From positions 558,807-622,806 of the forward strand of contig PJRA01000549.1 in the NCBI GenBank assembly GCA_016987375.1: a DNA stretch of 64,000 bases, in the 5' to 3' direction. A program made the translations under genes and the position numbers. Numbering within the stretch: position 1 is the first letter of the stretch; every line of letters begins with the position of its first letter. This document shows positions 20,802-36,724 of this stretch, piece after piece. The DNA is from Brachionus koreanus (taxonomy: Eukaryota > Rotifera > Eurotatoria > Ploima > Brachionidae). The notes under the pieces were generated by a model. The model was given only the letters and a program-made list of their open reading frames with translations, did not search any database and had not been told where the DNA came from.

Positions 20802-22244
20802 CAGTCGTTCCTCGGTATAACGAGCAAGTTGGGCGAAAATTTTTGTGCTCGTTATATCGAAATCCCATTGAAAAGGATGGACAATTAAGCTTTTTTTACA
20901 AAATCTGTAATTCTGGATTGTTTGGTTTTACATTTTTCTTTTACAATATTTTCAATATTAAACAAAAAGTCAACAGCGTTGAAAAATTCATCTTTTTTAT
21001 TTAGAAAAAAATCTTTTAAATCATTAATTATTTCGATTGCATCCTTTGAGCTAAAATCTGATTTTTTTGGTTTTGTAATATCCTCGACTTCCGAATTACT
21101 GTCATCTTTGTTCTTAGCATTTGAAATTGAGTTGATAATTTCGATATCTGATAAAGAGCCCTCGCTGGTAAATTTGAATCGATTGAAACATAAGCATACT
21201 TTTCAAAATTCAAATTATTTTCAAACGTCGATCTTTTTGAATTGACTTGGAACATCTTGGGTTCGCGGAGTGAGATATTACAAGTGGTTTTAATTTTTCA
21301 TTGTCAGACATATTGCAAGTTAAAAATATTGAAATTCGCTCTTTTGCAAATTTAACATCGTCAGCCATCATATTCTTGTACACCTTTTTTTTTCGGCAAA
21401 GTTTTAAAAAATAGGGCGGTTTCGTCACCGTTAAATATATCATCGATCGCATAATCTTTAATCATATCAGGAAGAACATTTGAAATCCAAATCTGAACGC
21501 TCGCTTGGTCGACCAATCCAGCCTCACCTGTCGTGGTTTTTAACGAAATTCCATTTCTCTCTTTAAACTTGCATAGCCATCCATTACTAGCTTTGAATTC
21601 ACGATGGCCTAACATTGTCGCAAAATTTAGAGCTTGTAGTTGAATTTCACTGCCACTTAATGTACAATTACTGTATTTTTGAACTTGTTCGGACCAAAAC
21701 AACAGTGATTTATCATTTATTTATCAATGTCATCGTAACTTGACAATTTAATTCGTTTTTTTTCGGGGCCGCATAAGTTTTTTTCGTAGTGTTCTAATTT
21801 TTTTGCCTTCGACGAGACAATTGTTGATATTGTCGATGTATTTACGCCGTATTCTTTAGAAAATGTAGTGGTAGTTATTTTTTGATCACAATGTTTTTTT
21901 ATAATTTCTATTTTAGTCTCGAGCGAGATACACTTTCTTTTTTTTTGAGCAAGTTTATCTGTCATTTTTTTCAATTAGATTAGACAATCAAGTATTTTCA
22001 GTTATTTGTATTAAATTATAAAAAGAAAATTAATTGTTTTATTTTTTTAATCTTTTTTCTTAATACACAAGTTTGAAAGTTTTTTTTTTTCAAGCTCGTT
22101 AAAGGAAGTCTTCATTCTATAGAAATTCGTTCTATCGAAATAATTTTTATATCTTTTTGTATTGCTCGTAATCAGTTCCAGGTAAAATGTTCGTTATAAA
22201 GGGTTTCTCGTTTTATGGGATCTCGTTATACGGAGGAACGACTG
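20802..22244 (-). mobile_element. pogo/Tigger transposon, complete ends, defective transposase
   Basis: Terminal inverted repeats CAGTCGTTCCTCGGTATAAC (left) and its near complement at the right end (CTCGTTATACGGAGGAACGACTG), flanked by TA at 20800-20801 and 22245-22246. At 1443 bp it is shorter than typical Tigger elements (about 2.4 kb). Further subterminal copies of CTCGTTATA-like words are present. The transposase inside is broken by a frameshift and a large internal deletion, so the copy cannot move itself. Confidence 0.9.
20890..21965 (-). pseudogene. pogo/Tigger transposase, frameshifted and internally deleted
   Basis: Starts at the ATG at 21965 with an N-terminal HTH of the CENP-B/Psq type (SLETKIEIIKKHCDQK, FSKEYGVNTSTIS). 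A stop and gap near 21710 follow; the CENP-B second HTH continues at 21702-21400 (FKASNGWLCKFKERNGIS) and reaches the first catalytic aspartate motif IFNGDETALFFKTLP. A frameshift near 21390 moves the frame to ERISIFLTCNMSDNEKLKP and SANPRCSKSIQKD. The rest of the DDE core is deleted and the reading resumes near 21150 with the acidic C-terminal region, ending KQSRITDFVKKA near 20890. Confidence 0.85.
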
Positions 22245-22246
22245 TA

Positions 22247-23302
22247 TGATATATATATAGAAAAATTAGGTAAGATTGAAAAAAAAAGAGAAAAATTAAA
22301 ATTAAATGTCTCTTAAAATTGAGTAATCGTTAACTTTATTAATTTAATTCCATGCGCTTTTACCCTAGAGAAAGAGTTAGTATATAGATTTATTAAAGTA
22401 ATAGACAAAATTATATATAAAAATCTATCTTTAGAAGATCATTTAATAAATTATAAAAATAAAGTAGGCTACGCTTTGTTCCATATTTAATATGATTTAG
22501 GAAACAGTAAACTTAATTGAATCAACTAGACCACGATTCTCCTCAATAAATAAATGATCGATTATTGTTAGAGAAGTCTTCAAACTACAGTCCATAGCAT
22601 CAAGTGATTATTTTCTCTGGCAAAAATAACCAGGCTTTAATAAAATAGAACTAGCCAAAAATTATTTTTTATTTTGTACTAAATTATAAAATAAAAAATA
22701 AGACTAAATGTTTCAACTAGTCTAAGAGACAAATAATAGACACAATAAAACCACCGACTATTCAACAAATAATAATTAAGAAAACAAAAGAAGAAGAAAA
22801 AACAAACAAATAATTTGAAAATATAATTTTATTTTATATTTAATTTTGATTTTTGTTCAGCTTAGTTAGTTCATATTTACTCTCTCGAAATAAGATTTAA
22901 AAAAAAAATTTTTTTACAATATCGTAAATAATAATTATTTAGCAAAAAAAAATTAAAATAAAATAAAATTTCACTTAGGGCGAAATAAGTGAACGTGAGT
23001 AGAAAAATGACAAAAAGGAACATAGATAAAATCTGTTTAGTTTAAGCTTTGAATAGTTGAAAATAGTTTTTGCAGAGTTGAACGAGCATGGCAGGTCGAC
23101 TATAGCAATTTGCTCGATCATGGACAACAATTTACACAAATGTCGTTAGATGAGGCCCAAATATAGAACAATAAGTCGAATATTTTATTTTAGCTAAATT
23201 TATACATAAATTGTAATATATATGTCAAAAATAGGCTATTTAATCCTAAAAAAAAAAGATAGAACAAATTGAGATCGTATGGTAAGGACTTATCGGGCGC
23301 GT
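22247..23302. other. Downstream region of Groucho
   Basis: AT-rich, no reading frames. The part next to 23302 is the likely Groucho 3' UTR on the minus strand. No other element recognised. Confidence 0.5.
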
Positions 23303-26056
<2,754 letters not shown>

Positions 26057-29000
26057 TCTGTTTATTTGATCAAAAATTTTTTACTTTAAATTAAACGACG
26101 ACTTAATAACAAATATTCAACAATTCAAAATTTTCATTATGCTAAAAATAGATAAGTAATTAAAAAATATTAAAAAAAAAAAAAAAAAGGTTCTGGGCTG
26201 AGGTAAGTTTGAAGAGAAAGGCAAATAATCGCCATTTGTAAATAAGAAGCAAATATTAATGCGCTGCTTTAATTAGCGAACTCTCCTCCTAGTGGCATAA
26301 TGCAATAAAGTTAACATATAATCTCGATTTATTATAATATAGTCATTTGAAATGTTCTCTGAGGTTGTGAAAAGAAAAGTTTCTGCTTGAGCCTAATCGA
26401 GAAAATTTGCTTATGACTAATTACTTGTGTACACACACCACTAAATTCTAATTAAATCTAGTGCGTTCTATTCGTGTATTAGAGAGCTTTCGATTAGATG
26501 TTAATAGAATTTTGGTTTTAGTTAACATCGAACATTGTATGCAAATATGTATGGCAAATTTGAACAACAACCTATTCAATTATGTTCCACCCCTCTTCAA
26601 TTTTATTGGCTCATTAGCACACGAACTCTCCACCTCATTTGATACAAATTTTTAGTCCTTATTAGCTGTCAAATATCTTATGATTTGCCTCCTCTTAACC
26701 TAAAAATCGATATCGGCCTCTCAATGCTCTTACTGATCAGACATTTTTTTTGTCTTGTTGTTTTATTTGTGTACTATTCTAAAGTTTAGTGTAAAACACT
26801 TAATCTAATCGACCTGGCTATCAAAATAAACTCAAATGTGTGCTAACATATTAATCCGTGAACAGTATTTTGGTTTAGACCCATCGCTTCATTATATTAT
26901 CTTAATATTTTTTTAGGATCAAAAATTTTTATTTTCAATTTTCTTTTCTCGTTAAATTTCAAAATTGATTAGATTTTCCCTTTAAATTATTTTCTTAATT
27001 AATTTGCGGCACTTAAATTAGATTTTTTTTCTAATTTAGTAATCAAGTACAATATGTGTAAGAGAAACTCTTGTCTTCATCAAAGTTCATGAAAATGAAT
27101 ATGCTGTGAAAAAAATATAAACAATGCGCATTTAAATGTCTATTTAGCATTTTAAAGCTCAATTAAGACCATTCAAAGATTCTTAATCTTAGCTAAATAA
27201 AATAATCTACTGAGTAAAGTTTAAATTTAATTTTAGAAATTGCTCTATTTGTTTAAAGAAACGAGTCGTGTAAAAAGCTTAGCAAACAAGGCAGAAGATT
27301 TCAAATGTGGTCTTAACTCTTTAAGTCTTAATTAGATTTTACCTTAATTATGAATACCTAAATTTTGCATATATCATTTTTTTTCTTTATCAGCTATATG
27401 GCATTTATTTGAAATACTTACTAAAAAAAATCTAATACCTTTACAAAAACATTATTTTTTCTAGCTTTATTTTAATTAAATAACAATAAAGGATTAAATA
27501 TAATTGAATAAATTCTCGTTCTATTTGAAAAGTTAATTCATTTTATTTTAGTTTTTTAACTAAATTATTCTCCTATTTCACAGACCTCTAAACAAATAAA
27601 CTTAAATTTAACATTAAATATAAGTATTATTTTTGATATATAAATTAAAAATAACAAAGTCAATTTAGTTGATTATTATGTAAGTTTAAATCAAAATATG
27701 CATCAAAATTAAAGATTGAGATCAACTAAATAAATGGTATCTGGAAATAGCACATCTAACTTTAAACCTATCACTAGGTTCTACTAATAAACAATTAACC
27801 AAATAATTAAAACAAATCTACACAGATTTAAATCCTTTTCACTTGAACTAAAAAATTGACAATTAACTAAAACTCTCTAATTAGGCTCATTAAAGCAAAT
27901 TAAAAAAAAAACTTAGGGTTTATGTTAAAAATTAATGATTTGAAAGTTATTTCTTTATTCTAGTATGTTTAATCAAGCAAATAAATCAACTTAGCTAATA
28001 TTTTTGCCAAATATTTTCGTATGGAGTTTTTTTAAGAAGAATAATTAAAAATTCATACTTGTCTATAAACTGAAAATAACTCTAAATTTAAACAATAAAT
28101 GATGCCAAATAATTAACTGAAAAATTCCCTCTTAGCTTTAAAATATGAAAATTTCAAATAAAATATGCCAATTGTGAACCAATAAGCATATTGAGAGTAC
28201 CATAATTAAATAACAAACTAAATGAATGATTTTAAGTATAAAAGTAGAAATTTATTCAAGTTTTTAATTACAATTTACGAGAAACATTAGAACAACTTAT
28301 TTATCATTTTCGAATTTTATCCTTTCTAAATAAACAAACTAAGCTAGTCAATAAAAGTTTTCTTTGCCAAATTGTGTAAACAGATTTTTGATTTTTATTT
28401 AAACTCATAAATAATTAAATTAGATTAGAAATTAATCTGGTATAATTTTAATAAAATTATAATGGTTCAGATGACTTAAAAAATTTATTCTTATTTAATA
28501 ATTTACGTATTTTATTTCGTCTTTTCTTTCAATTAATTTATTTTAGGACTAAAATGTAAATTTTTATTTAGAGTTGTTTGACGATTTAATTTTAATCAAC
28601 AACTAGATATTTTTTTCTCACTGAACTAATTTAAAATTTGATTCTGTCGAAGAAAATTGAAATTTATTTGTGACTTAAATGCACTTGATGGAATTTTCAA
28701 ACGAAATCGAAAGCTACATACATATCTTAAATTTAAATTTTATTATTTTCATACCAAACTATTTAGGATTCTAAACAAATAATAATCAAACATTAAAATT
28801 TGAAACTAATCAAATAGAAAAATTTAATAGAATGTTGTTATGCATAATTTTCTTAATAGAAATAGATGATTTAGGAAAAAAATGCCAATATTTGTTCAAA
28901 AATATTTTCCTAGACAAATACTTCAAATAAATTTCAAAATTCTAAATTAACTCTTTAATATCAATAGATTAATTAATCTAATTATTTATATGAATAGTAA

Positions 29001-31986
29001 AATAAAATTAAATTTTGATCATAGTAAATTATTAAAATAGAAAAAATTCAGTTGAGTCACAAGTTAAAAAATTTATTTATTCAAAATTTTTTGTATTTCT
29101 TTTAACTCAAATTTGAGAATAGAAAAATAAAATTCTCGTAATGGTAAAATAAACATTACTAATTATTATGGAGAAGGTTTTAGGTTTCCTTAATATTATC
29201 TTAAGTTATAAATAAATGAAATTTAAACCAAGCTATTTTTTTCTTTAAAGGATTCATCTTTATAATTTACGATTGAGTTAAAGGTATTCTCAAAAGAAAA
29301 AAGTAAACACTTACAGATGCAATTATATTTGCTGTTATTTTAATATTAAATTCCGATTTCTAAAAAAATATAATTATTTTAGCGTTCAAAAATTCGAACC
29401 ATTCTCCACAGAGTAGAACCAATAAAATCCTATTCTCTTAAGTATATAAAACTAAATAAAAATGTCAAAAAAAATAGATTAGACTTTTAGTCGATAAGAT
29501 TTTAAGAAAATATCGAAAATGTTTGTGCATAAATTTTCTAGGTAATTTAAATAAAAAAGAGCACTTAAAAATTGTACCAATTTTTAAGCGAGTCGATTAT
29601 TGTTTATTAAGCAAGCAATTCGACTCATAGTTGACTGGCTTCTTAAAAATTCAACTCCTGAATCAAAGCCGAAATGTTATTCTTTAGAAAAAAAAATATC
29701 AAAAATAATAACAGTAAAAAACAACATTACTAAAATAACAAACTTGAATTTAGATGAGATAAACCCTATGATATGAATAAATATTTGCTATGTATTATTT
29801 AAACTGCTTGTTAAAACACCCCGCGTAGAGTCTAATTTAATAGAAAAATTGGCCCTAGCTTTATTTACTCTTTGGTTAATACTTGACATCTAAATTAATT
29901 TTATTTTACTTTTTTTCTTTTTATTTGTTTATCCTCGGTAAAGCTCACAGCAGCATTAAATAATTGACCCAAAGTATTTTTAATTATATACAACGAACAA
30001 TTTTGTCGCTAAACACATTGTTTAAACTAGCTTTAGGTGCATGCTTGTTGTTTTTTTTTTATTTACAGCGATAATCCATCATGAAATATTTAATCAATAA
30101 ACAATTAATCCCTATTTTAACTTTGAAAAAACTAAGACCTAATTTTTTTTTGTAAATTAATAATAGGTTCATTCATTTTTCCGTTTATTTGCTCTAAGCA
30201 TTGAGCTAGTCTTCCGATATTAGTTTTGAATTAAATGCTTATAAAATTGGCACTAAACAATCGAGACTTAACAGGCTTTATTAGAAATTTCAAGAGTAAA
30301 ACTATTTAAAGTATTTTACTTTTTTCTAAAAAAAAATGTTTCTTAAATTAGCTCAAAGAAATCCTTTTATTTAAGTAGCAAAAATCTTGATTTGCTCGAT
30401 CAATCATTCATGTGACAAAATTTAAGAATGATAATTTCAAATTCATTATTGATTAATAAGAACATTTAAATCTCTATTAAGCACACACCACTTATTATCT
30501 TAGAAAAAAAATGAAAACATTATTAACAATAATCTCAAGGCCATTTATTTATATTGTTCTAAAACAATTTTCACCCTCAGGTAGTTAAATTATTTCAAGA
30601 ATACTTTCATTTTTTCAAGTGATTTTAGAATTTTTATAATTAATAAAATTTTGTCACTTGAAAGGTTTGTTGCTTCAAAAATAAATTTATGTTTTGAATT
30701 TTTTTTGTCAAGCTGAAGATTAAATCTCAAAAGTGCTAAGGGACATTTTAGTCTTGTTATGTTAATTAAACATTATATGACCTTTTTTAAAGCATCAACA
30801 ATTACTGTTTAGGCTAAAAAATCAACAAAATCCCAAATGCTTCAAACACACACACACTAAATAAGACAGAAATCTTATTAATGGTCTAAAACTTTCATGT
30901 TAGTCACATCCTAATTAGTGTGGTCTAAATTGGCTTTATTATTAAGAGAAATAAATAAATTCCTTAGCAACTAATAAAAGTTTGAAATTAAGTATATAGA
31001 AAAAAAACAAAATTTTTTAAAAAATTATTGTGAATAGACTTCAATCAATTTCATCTGATATGCTAAATAAAATTTCGATTAGCTGGATTTTATTTAAGTG
31101 TTTAAGTAATTTTGTGAACACAGTTAAAATAGAATTGTCGATTTGCTAAATTATAGATTTTAGTCAATCAAAAAGAGAATGAATAAATTCAAGACGAATT
31201 AAATAAGCATCATTTTCAAAATTAATGGAAAAAAAATATTTTTCTTTGAATAAAATAATTTAAAACCCACTTGAGCATCTAAAAATTTAAATCATATCTG
31301 AAATTCGGTATTTTAACAAAACTGCAAAAAAATCTTAATAACCTAAATAGAAAATTGGTCACAATTAAACGACATGATAATCATGGTTAGTTAAATGAAT
31401 AATTTTGCAAATCAAATTTACTCTAAAATCTGTTTGGTTTTGCAAAAATATCTTAATAATTAAAATAATTTTTGGTTAATTAAACATTTCCTCAAGGCAT
31501 AGAATAAATATTCGATCAAAAGAGAAAAAAAAGACTATATTCTAGAAACAAAAATTCATTTTAGAAAAGGACATATAATTAAATCAGTCTTATATCATTC
31601 TAATCTAAATTGAAATCAAAATATTTAAATTGACTACATAAATGTTAATTCATATAAAAATTGAAAAAAAATAATTCATCAAAAATAAAAATTTTATTAT
31701 TCTAAATTAATTGAACAATAATGGCGTAAAATTTAATTAAATCCTTAAGCAATATTTGAATTTTTTTTATTATTGGTAAAATGCAATCGATAAGGAAATT
31801 TATTGACAAAATTGCCTGGAAATGAACGATTGCAAAGTAAATTTTATTTTATTTCGAATAATTTATTTTTTTTTGGTACACAAAACAAAATATTTTGTCT
31901 TCAATTCTTATAACCACGTAGTAAATTTTTTTTTATAAATAATAAAAAAAAAATACTGAATGGTATACAGCTATCTTTAATTTAAA
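26057..31986. other. 5.9-kb gene-free region upstream of Groucho
   Basis: No reading frame beyond chance size and no transposon signature were found in 5.9 kb, whereas elsewhere in the window genes or elements occur every 1-2 kb. The sequence is AT-rich but has fewer long homopolymers than other spacers and contains many short TAATTA/AATTAA-type words. It lies between the Groucho 5' end (minus) and peroxiredoxin (plus), so it includes both promoters; a large cis-regulatory domain is plausible but unproven. Confidence 0.5.
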
Positions 31987-32871
31987 ATGAAAACAATTTC
32001 GACATTAATTTTATTGACCTTAATTAGCTCATATTCGGCTGACCAAGGTGAAAATCCAACATGTAAACAGCCAATTGACAAATCTGCCGTTACTAAGGAA
32101 GCAACAGATGAAGCTGCTAAATTTTTCGAAAATCCACCAGTCTATACGAACGAAATTTATTCGAGCAAAGTTAAAAGTGATAATTAAAAAAATAAATTTT
32201 TATTTTTAAAATGTTAATTTATAAATTATAAAATTCAAGTTTTAAAACCTGCGCCTTATTTTAGCGCTAGTGCTGTTGTAAATTCAGAATTTGTGGATCT
32301 AAAGCTCACAGATTACGTCGGAAAATATCTTATTTTACTTTTTTATCCTCTTGACTTTACATTTGTATGTCCGACAGAAATCATTGCATTCAGTGACCGT
32401 ATTGCAGAATTTCGTGAGCTTAACACAGAAATCGTAGCTATAAGCACCGACAGTCAGTTCACTCACTTGGCATGGACTCAACTAGAGCGAAAGAAAGGAG
32501 GCTTAGGCTCAGTCAACATTCCTCTTTTGTCCGATCTAACGCACCAGATATCTAAAGATTATGGCGTCTACTTGGAACACTTGGGGCATTCTCTGAGAGG
32601 CTTGTTCATAATAGATGGAAAAGGCATTGTCAGACAAATCACAATGAACGATCTGCCAGTTGGTCGATCAGTTGAAGAAACCCTCAGACTTGTTCAAGCT
32701 TTTCAATATGCTGATGTAGGCAGAATTAATTCCTTTCATTAAACCTATAAAACTGTTTATTTTCTTTAGCTTCATGGTGAAGTTTGCCCTGCTAATTGGA
32801 AGAAGGGTGATCGAACCATAATTCCAAATCCTACCGAAAAACTAAAATATTTTAGCAAGATTCAAGAGTAA
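31987..32871 (+). CDS. Secreted/ER 2-Cys peroxiredoxin, PRDX4-like (3 exons)
   Basis: Exons 31987-32176, 32240-32715 and 32770-32871 give 255 aa. A signal peptide ([17 protein letters not shown]) points to the ER or secretion, as in PRDX4. The core has the peroxidatic Cys in [19 protein letters not shown] and the resolving Cys in HGEVCPANW. Both motifs linked to over-oxidation sensitivity are present: GGLG ([15 protein letters not shown]) and a C-terminal YF ([10 protein letters not shown]). It reduces H2O2 and organic peroxides using a thiol partner, working as an obligate dimer. The first donor is AAAA/GTGATA, which restores the family sequence SKVKILKPAPYF; the alternative GTTAAA donor would break the frame. 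Plus-strand neighbour SERBP1 starts about 1 kb downstream. Confidence 0.93.
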
Positions 32872-33934
32872 ATGCATAATTGTTGAGAATATATTTAAAT
32901 AAATTTAGTTTTAAAATTTCTTATTAGTTTATGTTTCTTCAATCAAAAATAAACTTCTTAGTTTTATATCTATTTTATTTATTAATTATGATTTAAAAAT
33001 AATTTTATTTACTTGTTGTTCGCAATAAACTAAGACAACTTATCAAGTTATATTACAATAGGGTTTTTTTTTAATATTTTGTTTTTTACTTAAATATCAT
33101 TTTTTTGGCAAACAATTGAAAATTTATAAAGTCATTTGACTTTATGGCAAATTTTTTTCCTAATCTAAAATATTAAAATTTAAATCTAATAATTAAAAAA
33201 CTCTTAATTTGTTGAGTTTTCTATGAGCCGAGCAGCCATTTAGCTAAATCAATTGTAAATTATGTTTTATTGAAATTATTTAGTTTGCACGCATTTTTCA
33301 TACTATACCGAGTTAATTTTTAAGAATGAATTTATAGAACAATATATTTAAAGCAAAAAATATAGCTCTTTTTCTCTCGTTTTTTTTTTTGGAAAATATT
33401 TCAAGATGCATAGCCGAAATTAACCAAAATAATAAAATTAAAATAAAAAATTAGTTGCATGCTTCTTGTTTGCTTATATTCTTTTATTTTTTTATTTTAT
33501 TTTTAAATTATTTTTCGTTCATAATTCTTTATTGCTTGGTACGCGCAAAATTTTCCTCTCTCTCTCTCTCTCTCTCACTCGCTCAATAGAAATTTGTAAA
33601 CACGCTTTTTAGCTGTGTATGGTTACCAATGCAAGTACTGGACTCAAATGAATTCGTTGAGTCCCATTATTATTTCAAAATCTCGAAAATCATATCCCTT
33701 TTAATCGGCCATTAATTAATTTATTAACTAATTAAAATTTCTATGGCGAAATTTATCTAAATTTAATCTGTCTAAATTTAGCCTACATTTGACTAACCCT
33801 AGCAGTTGAATATTTTAAAAAAATAGCTTACTATTTTATTATTAATTCATTTTTCTAAATTTATTTTTATTTGCAGAGTTTTAAAGAATTTCAATTACGA
33901 AATTTAAGATAAACAAGAAAAAAGTTAGAGCAAA
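32872..33934. other. Intergenic region with CT microsatellite and probable 5' UTR intron
   Basis: Holds the peroxiredoxin 3' UTR and the SERBP1 promoter/5' UTR. A (TC)n microsatellite of about 11 units lies near 33556-33578. A polypyrimidine tract ending TTTGCAG at 33876, 59 bases before the SERBP1 ATG, is a probable acceptor of a 5' UTR intron. Confidence 0.5.
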
Positions 33935-35316
33935 ATGGCCATGGAATTCGAATACGGCTGTCAAACAGCGAACAAATATATGTTCTTTGAGGAAAATGAA
34001 GTCGAGGACCCGTCCGAGTTATTAGCCCAAGTAACAAAAAAAGAAGAAGCGCCAAAGACAAAAACTGCCACTAAAGCTGGTGCCAAAACCGAAGCTAAAG
34101 GCAAAACTTCCGCCAAGGACAATAAAAAACCTCTCCAACAACAGACTGAAAATAAGCAAGCCGCAAGAGGACAGCAAAAAGGCGCTCAAAAAGCTGGCTC
34201 GGCTACGCAAGCACCCCGTGAAGACAAAGAAAATACCTCAAACCGCCCACAAGGCGAGAGACGCGCTCAGCGTCCGCCAAGACAAGAAGGTGAAGGTGGG
34301 CCAAGACCAGAAAGACGCGGCCTAAGACCTCCGGGCGAGCGACTACCAAGACCCGAAGGTGATCGTCCACCCAGACGATTTCCAAGACAACCGCCTGTCG
34401 CTGGTCCAGAAGGTGAAGCTCAACAGGCTGTCGAAGAAGAGGGTAAAGTGAGTAGACGTACACCTTATGCCAGTGGACGAGGAGGCTTCAGATCACGTCG
34501 TGTAAATGATACAAACTCAAGAGATTTCGACCGTCATTCAGGATCCGATAGAACGTATTAATTAAATAAAAATTATAAAAAAATATTTATAGATATTTTA
34601 TTATTGACGTTGAAGTGGAGTTAAATCGATTGATAAGAGAGAAGGTGCCGGAAAAGCCAACTGGGGTACTCCAGAAGACGAACTAGCTGGAAATGAGTAT
34701 GAAAAGTAGTCAAGTTTTTTGGATATTTTTCTTTATAGATTGATTTTTTTGAAGGGAAGCTGAACAAGCTTTTGAGGAGACTAAAGCTGAGGAGTCTACC
34801 AGCTGGGCTGCCCAAGTCGATGAGAACGAAGAAAAAAAGGAAGAAGAAAAAGAAGAGCCAGTTATGACTTTGGCTGAATACAAGGCTAGAAAACAAGAGT
34901 TGCAAAGAAAAGATGAGTTTAACATTCGCAAACCAGGCGAAGGTGAAGACATGTCCAAATGGGGCAAGGCTTATGTGTTGAAGAAGAAAGTCGAAGAAGA
35001 AGAAGATGATGAAGAAGAAGAAGATGAAGAAGAAGAAATCGATGAAGAAGAGGAGAAACGAAGACAATTGTTGAATTCGATTCAAATAAGATTCAATGAG
35101 CCTGCTTCTCGCGGAGGACAAAGAGGTGGACGTGGTGGCTTCCGAGGTCAGAGAAAAGAGGATGTTCCGTCTGTTGAACAATCGCCCGAGAAACGTGGAC
35201 CGCCTGCGCGTGGTCAACGAGGAGGTCGTCAACCAGGACGTGGCGGTAACAATCAATCAAGAACTATAGTGCCAAAAATTGAGGACGAAAAGGACTTTCC
35301 ATCTTTGGGAAAATAG
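33935..35316 (+). CDS. SERBP1/HABP4-family ribosome-associated protein (3 exons)
   Basis: Exons 33935-34554, 34616-34696 and 34755-35316 give 420 aa. The N-terminus (MAMEFEYGCQTANKYMFFEE) is followed by Lys/Ala-rich and Arg/Gly/Pro-rich disordered tracts, the family signature DRHSGSDRTGVKSIDKREGA and WGTPEDELAGN across exons 1-2, an acidic region with VMTLAEYKARK, then an Arg-Gly-rich tail (GGQRGGRGGFRGQR) ending DEKDFPSLGK. This is the HABP4/PAI-RBP1 domain order, homologous to vertebrate SERBP1/HABP4, fly Vig and yeast Stm1. Family members bind mRNA and occupy the mRNA channel of idle 80S ribosomes. RGG motifs are likely methylated. The short second exon and in-phase junctions match conserved sequence. 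Identification firm. Confidence 0.92.
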
Positions 35317-36724
35317 AAAACATCAGTTTGGTGGTGCTAACTTTTTCTTGATAATCAATTAATCAAAAAAATTCTTTAAACCACTACTTAAAAAAAATAA
35401 AAATAGAAAAAAATAAATATTTTTTTTTTTTTCAACGAAGCTTTTTTTTTTTATTAAAATTACTTGGGAAATTTAATCAAATCAGACGTTTCATTATGCC
35501 ATTGAGTTTTTTGTTTTTAAAAGAAAAAGTGAAAAAGATTTTTTTTTGTTGAATTTTTTTATAATTATTTTTGTTAAATTTTCTTTGTTGCTTATCAAAC
35601 TAATCATTTAATCATTTCTTTTAATCATTATTAATTAATATTGATTTTTAAAATTTGTTGAAAATAAATTCTAACTCAAGAAATTTTAATAAAAAATAAA
35701 TGAAGTTGTTTTTCTTGTTTTACCTCGAGATTTTTGTCAAACATTAATAAAATCTAGAATCTGTCATATCGGTACAATCTAAGCAACTAAAAAGTGACAA
35801 TTAAAAATTAATATTAAAATAAAAAAATAAATAGAAAATCAATAGAAATTTTTGAAAATGTTAAATTATCAGCCTCAGGCTGTAAAAATGTTATATTTAA
35901 ATTATCAATTATTATTAGATAGAGATAAATTTTTAATTTATACACAACAGAACTAATAAAAATGAATATTTATTTCTAAATCCGATTACCATATCGAATA
36001 AAATTAATAATTTTTTATACATTTTTAAAATTATTACTTTAATTTCTTAGGAAAAATGACCTTATAGTAAAGTGCTATTGATCTTAGAAACAAACTTAAA
36101 TTTGACCAATTTTTTTATTTTGAAATTAACTCAAAATTTTATTGTTTTTTATAATAGAAAATCCCATTTTTTTGTTGGATTAAAAGCTAAATTTAGGATT
36201 TATTTTAATAAATAATAATTTTTTGTAAAATAAAATAGCTATCTCATTTTCAGTGTATTTTTCAGCTAATTTAATTCATAATGTTACTAAAAAGTAACTT
36301 TGTAATTAACTTGAAAAGAAATAAGTTGAATTTGAGCTTTAATCTTGGAGTCCTTAACGTGAGTTTTCTTTGTTGAAAAAAAATACATATTAAAATCTTT
36401 AAAAATTCTTTTAATCAAAATAAAATTCCAATTTTACATTTAATTTAAGATTTTGTTTCAAAAATGATCAGATATGTCAGGAAGATTTTATGTATGCATT
36501 TAGGCTAATAGAAAGCTTCATTTCAATTGCTTGTAAGATAAATATCAGTTTTGCAATTCATCGAAATAATAGATTTAAATATTTTTTTATAATTTTATAA
36601 ACGACCTAAAGTTAAATTTTTATTGATAAACTTAAATATATTTTCGGAAAGCAATATAAGAGAAATTATCGGTCAGTAAAAGCAATTAGTTAATTTTTTA
36701 TTGCAAAAATTTATTACATAAAAA
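35317..36724. other. Convergent 3' intergenic region
   Basis: Between the SERBP1 stop and the gatA stop, which face each other. AT-rich; no frames, RNA genes or transposon ends recognised. Confidence 0.5.

Noticed and set aside
26461..26655. 64-codon plus-strand frame upstream of Groucho
   Set aside because: It begins with GTG, has no domain and is of a length expected by chance in 6 kb.
29390..29410. TTCGAACC word as a possible tRNA B box
   Set aside because: No A box, anticodon stem or acceptor pairing could be found around it.
33556..33578. CT repeat before SERBP1 as a CRISPR or structured array
   Set aside because: It is an ordinary dinucleotide microsatellite. No CRISPR-like spacing exists anywhere in this eukaryotic window.
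34203..35256. Minus-strand frames across SERBP1, some over 200 codons
   Set aside because: They mirror the Lys/Glu- and Arg/Gly-rich coding exons of SERBP1, giving Phe/Ser/Leu-rich antisense text.
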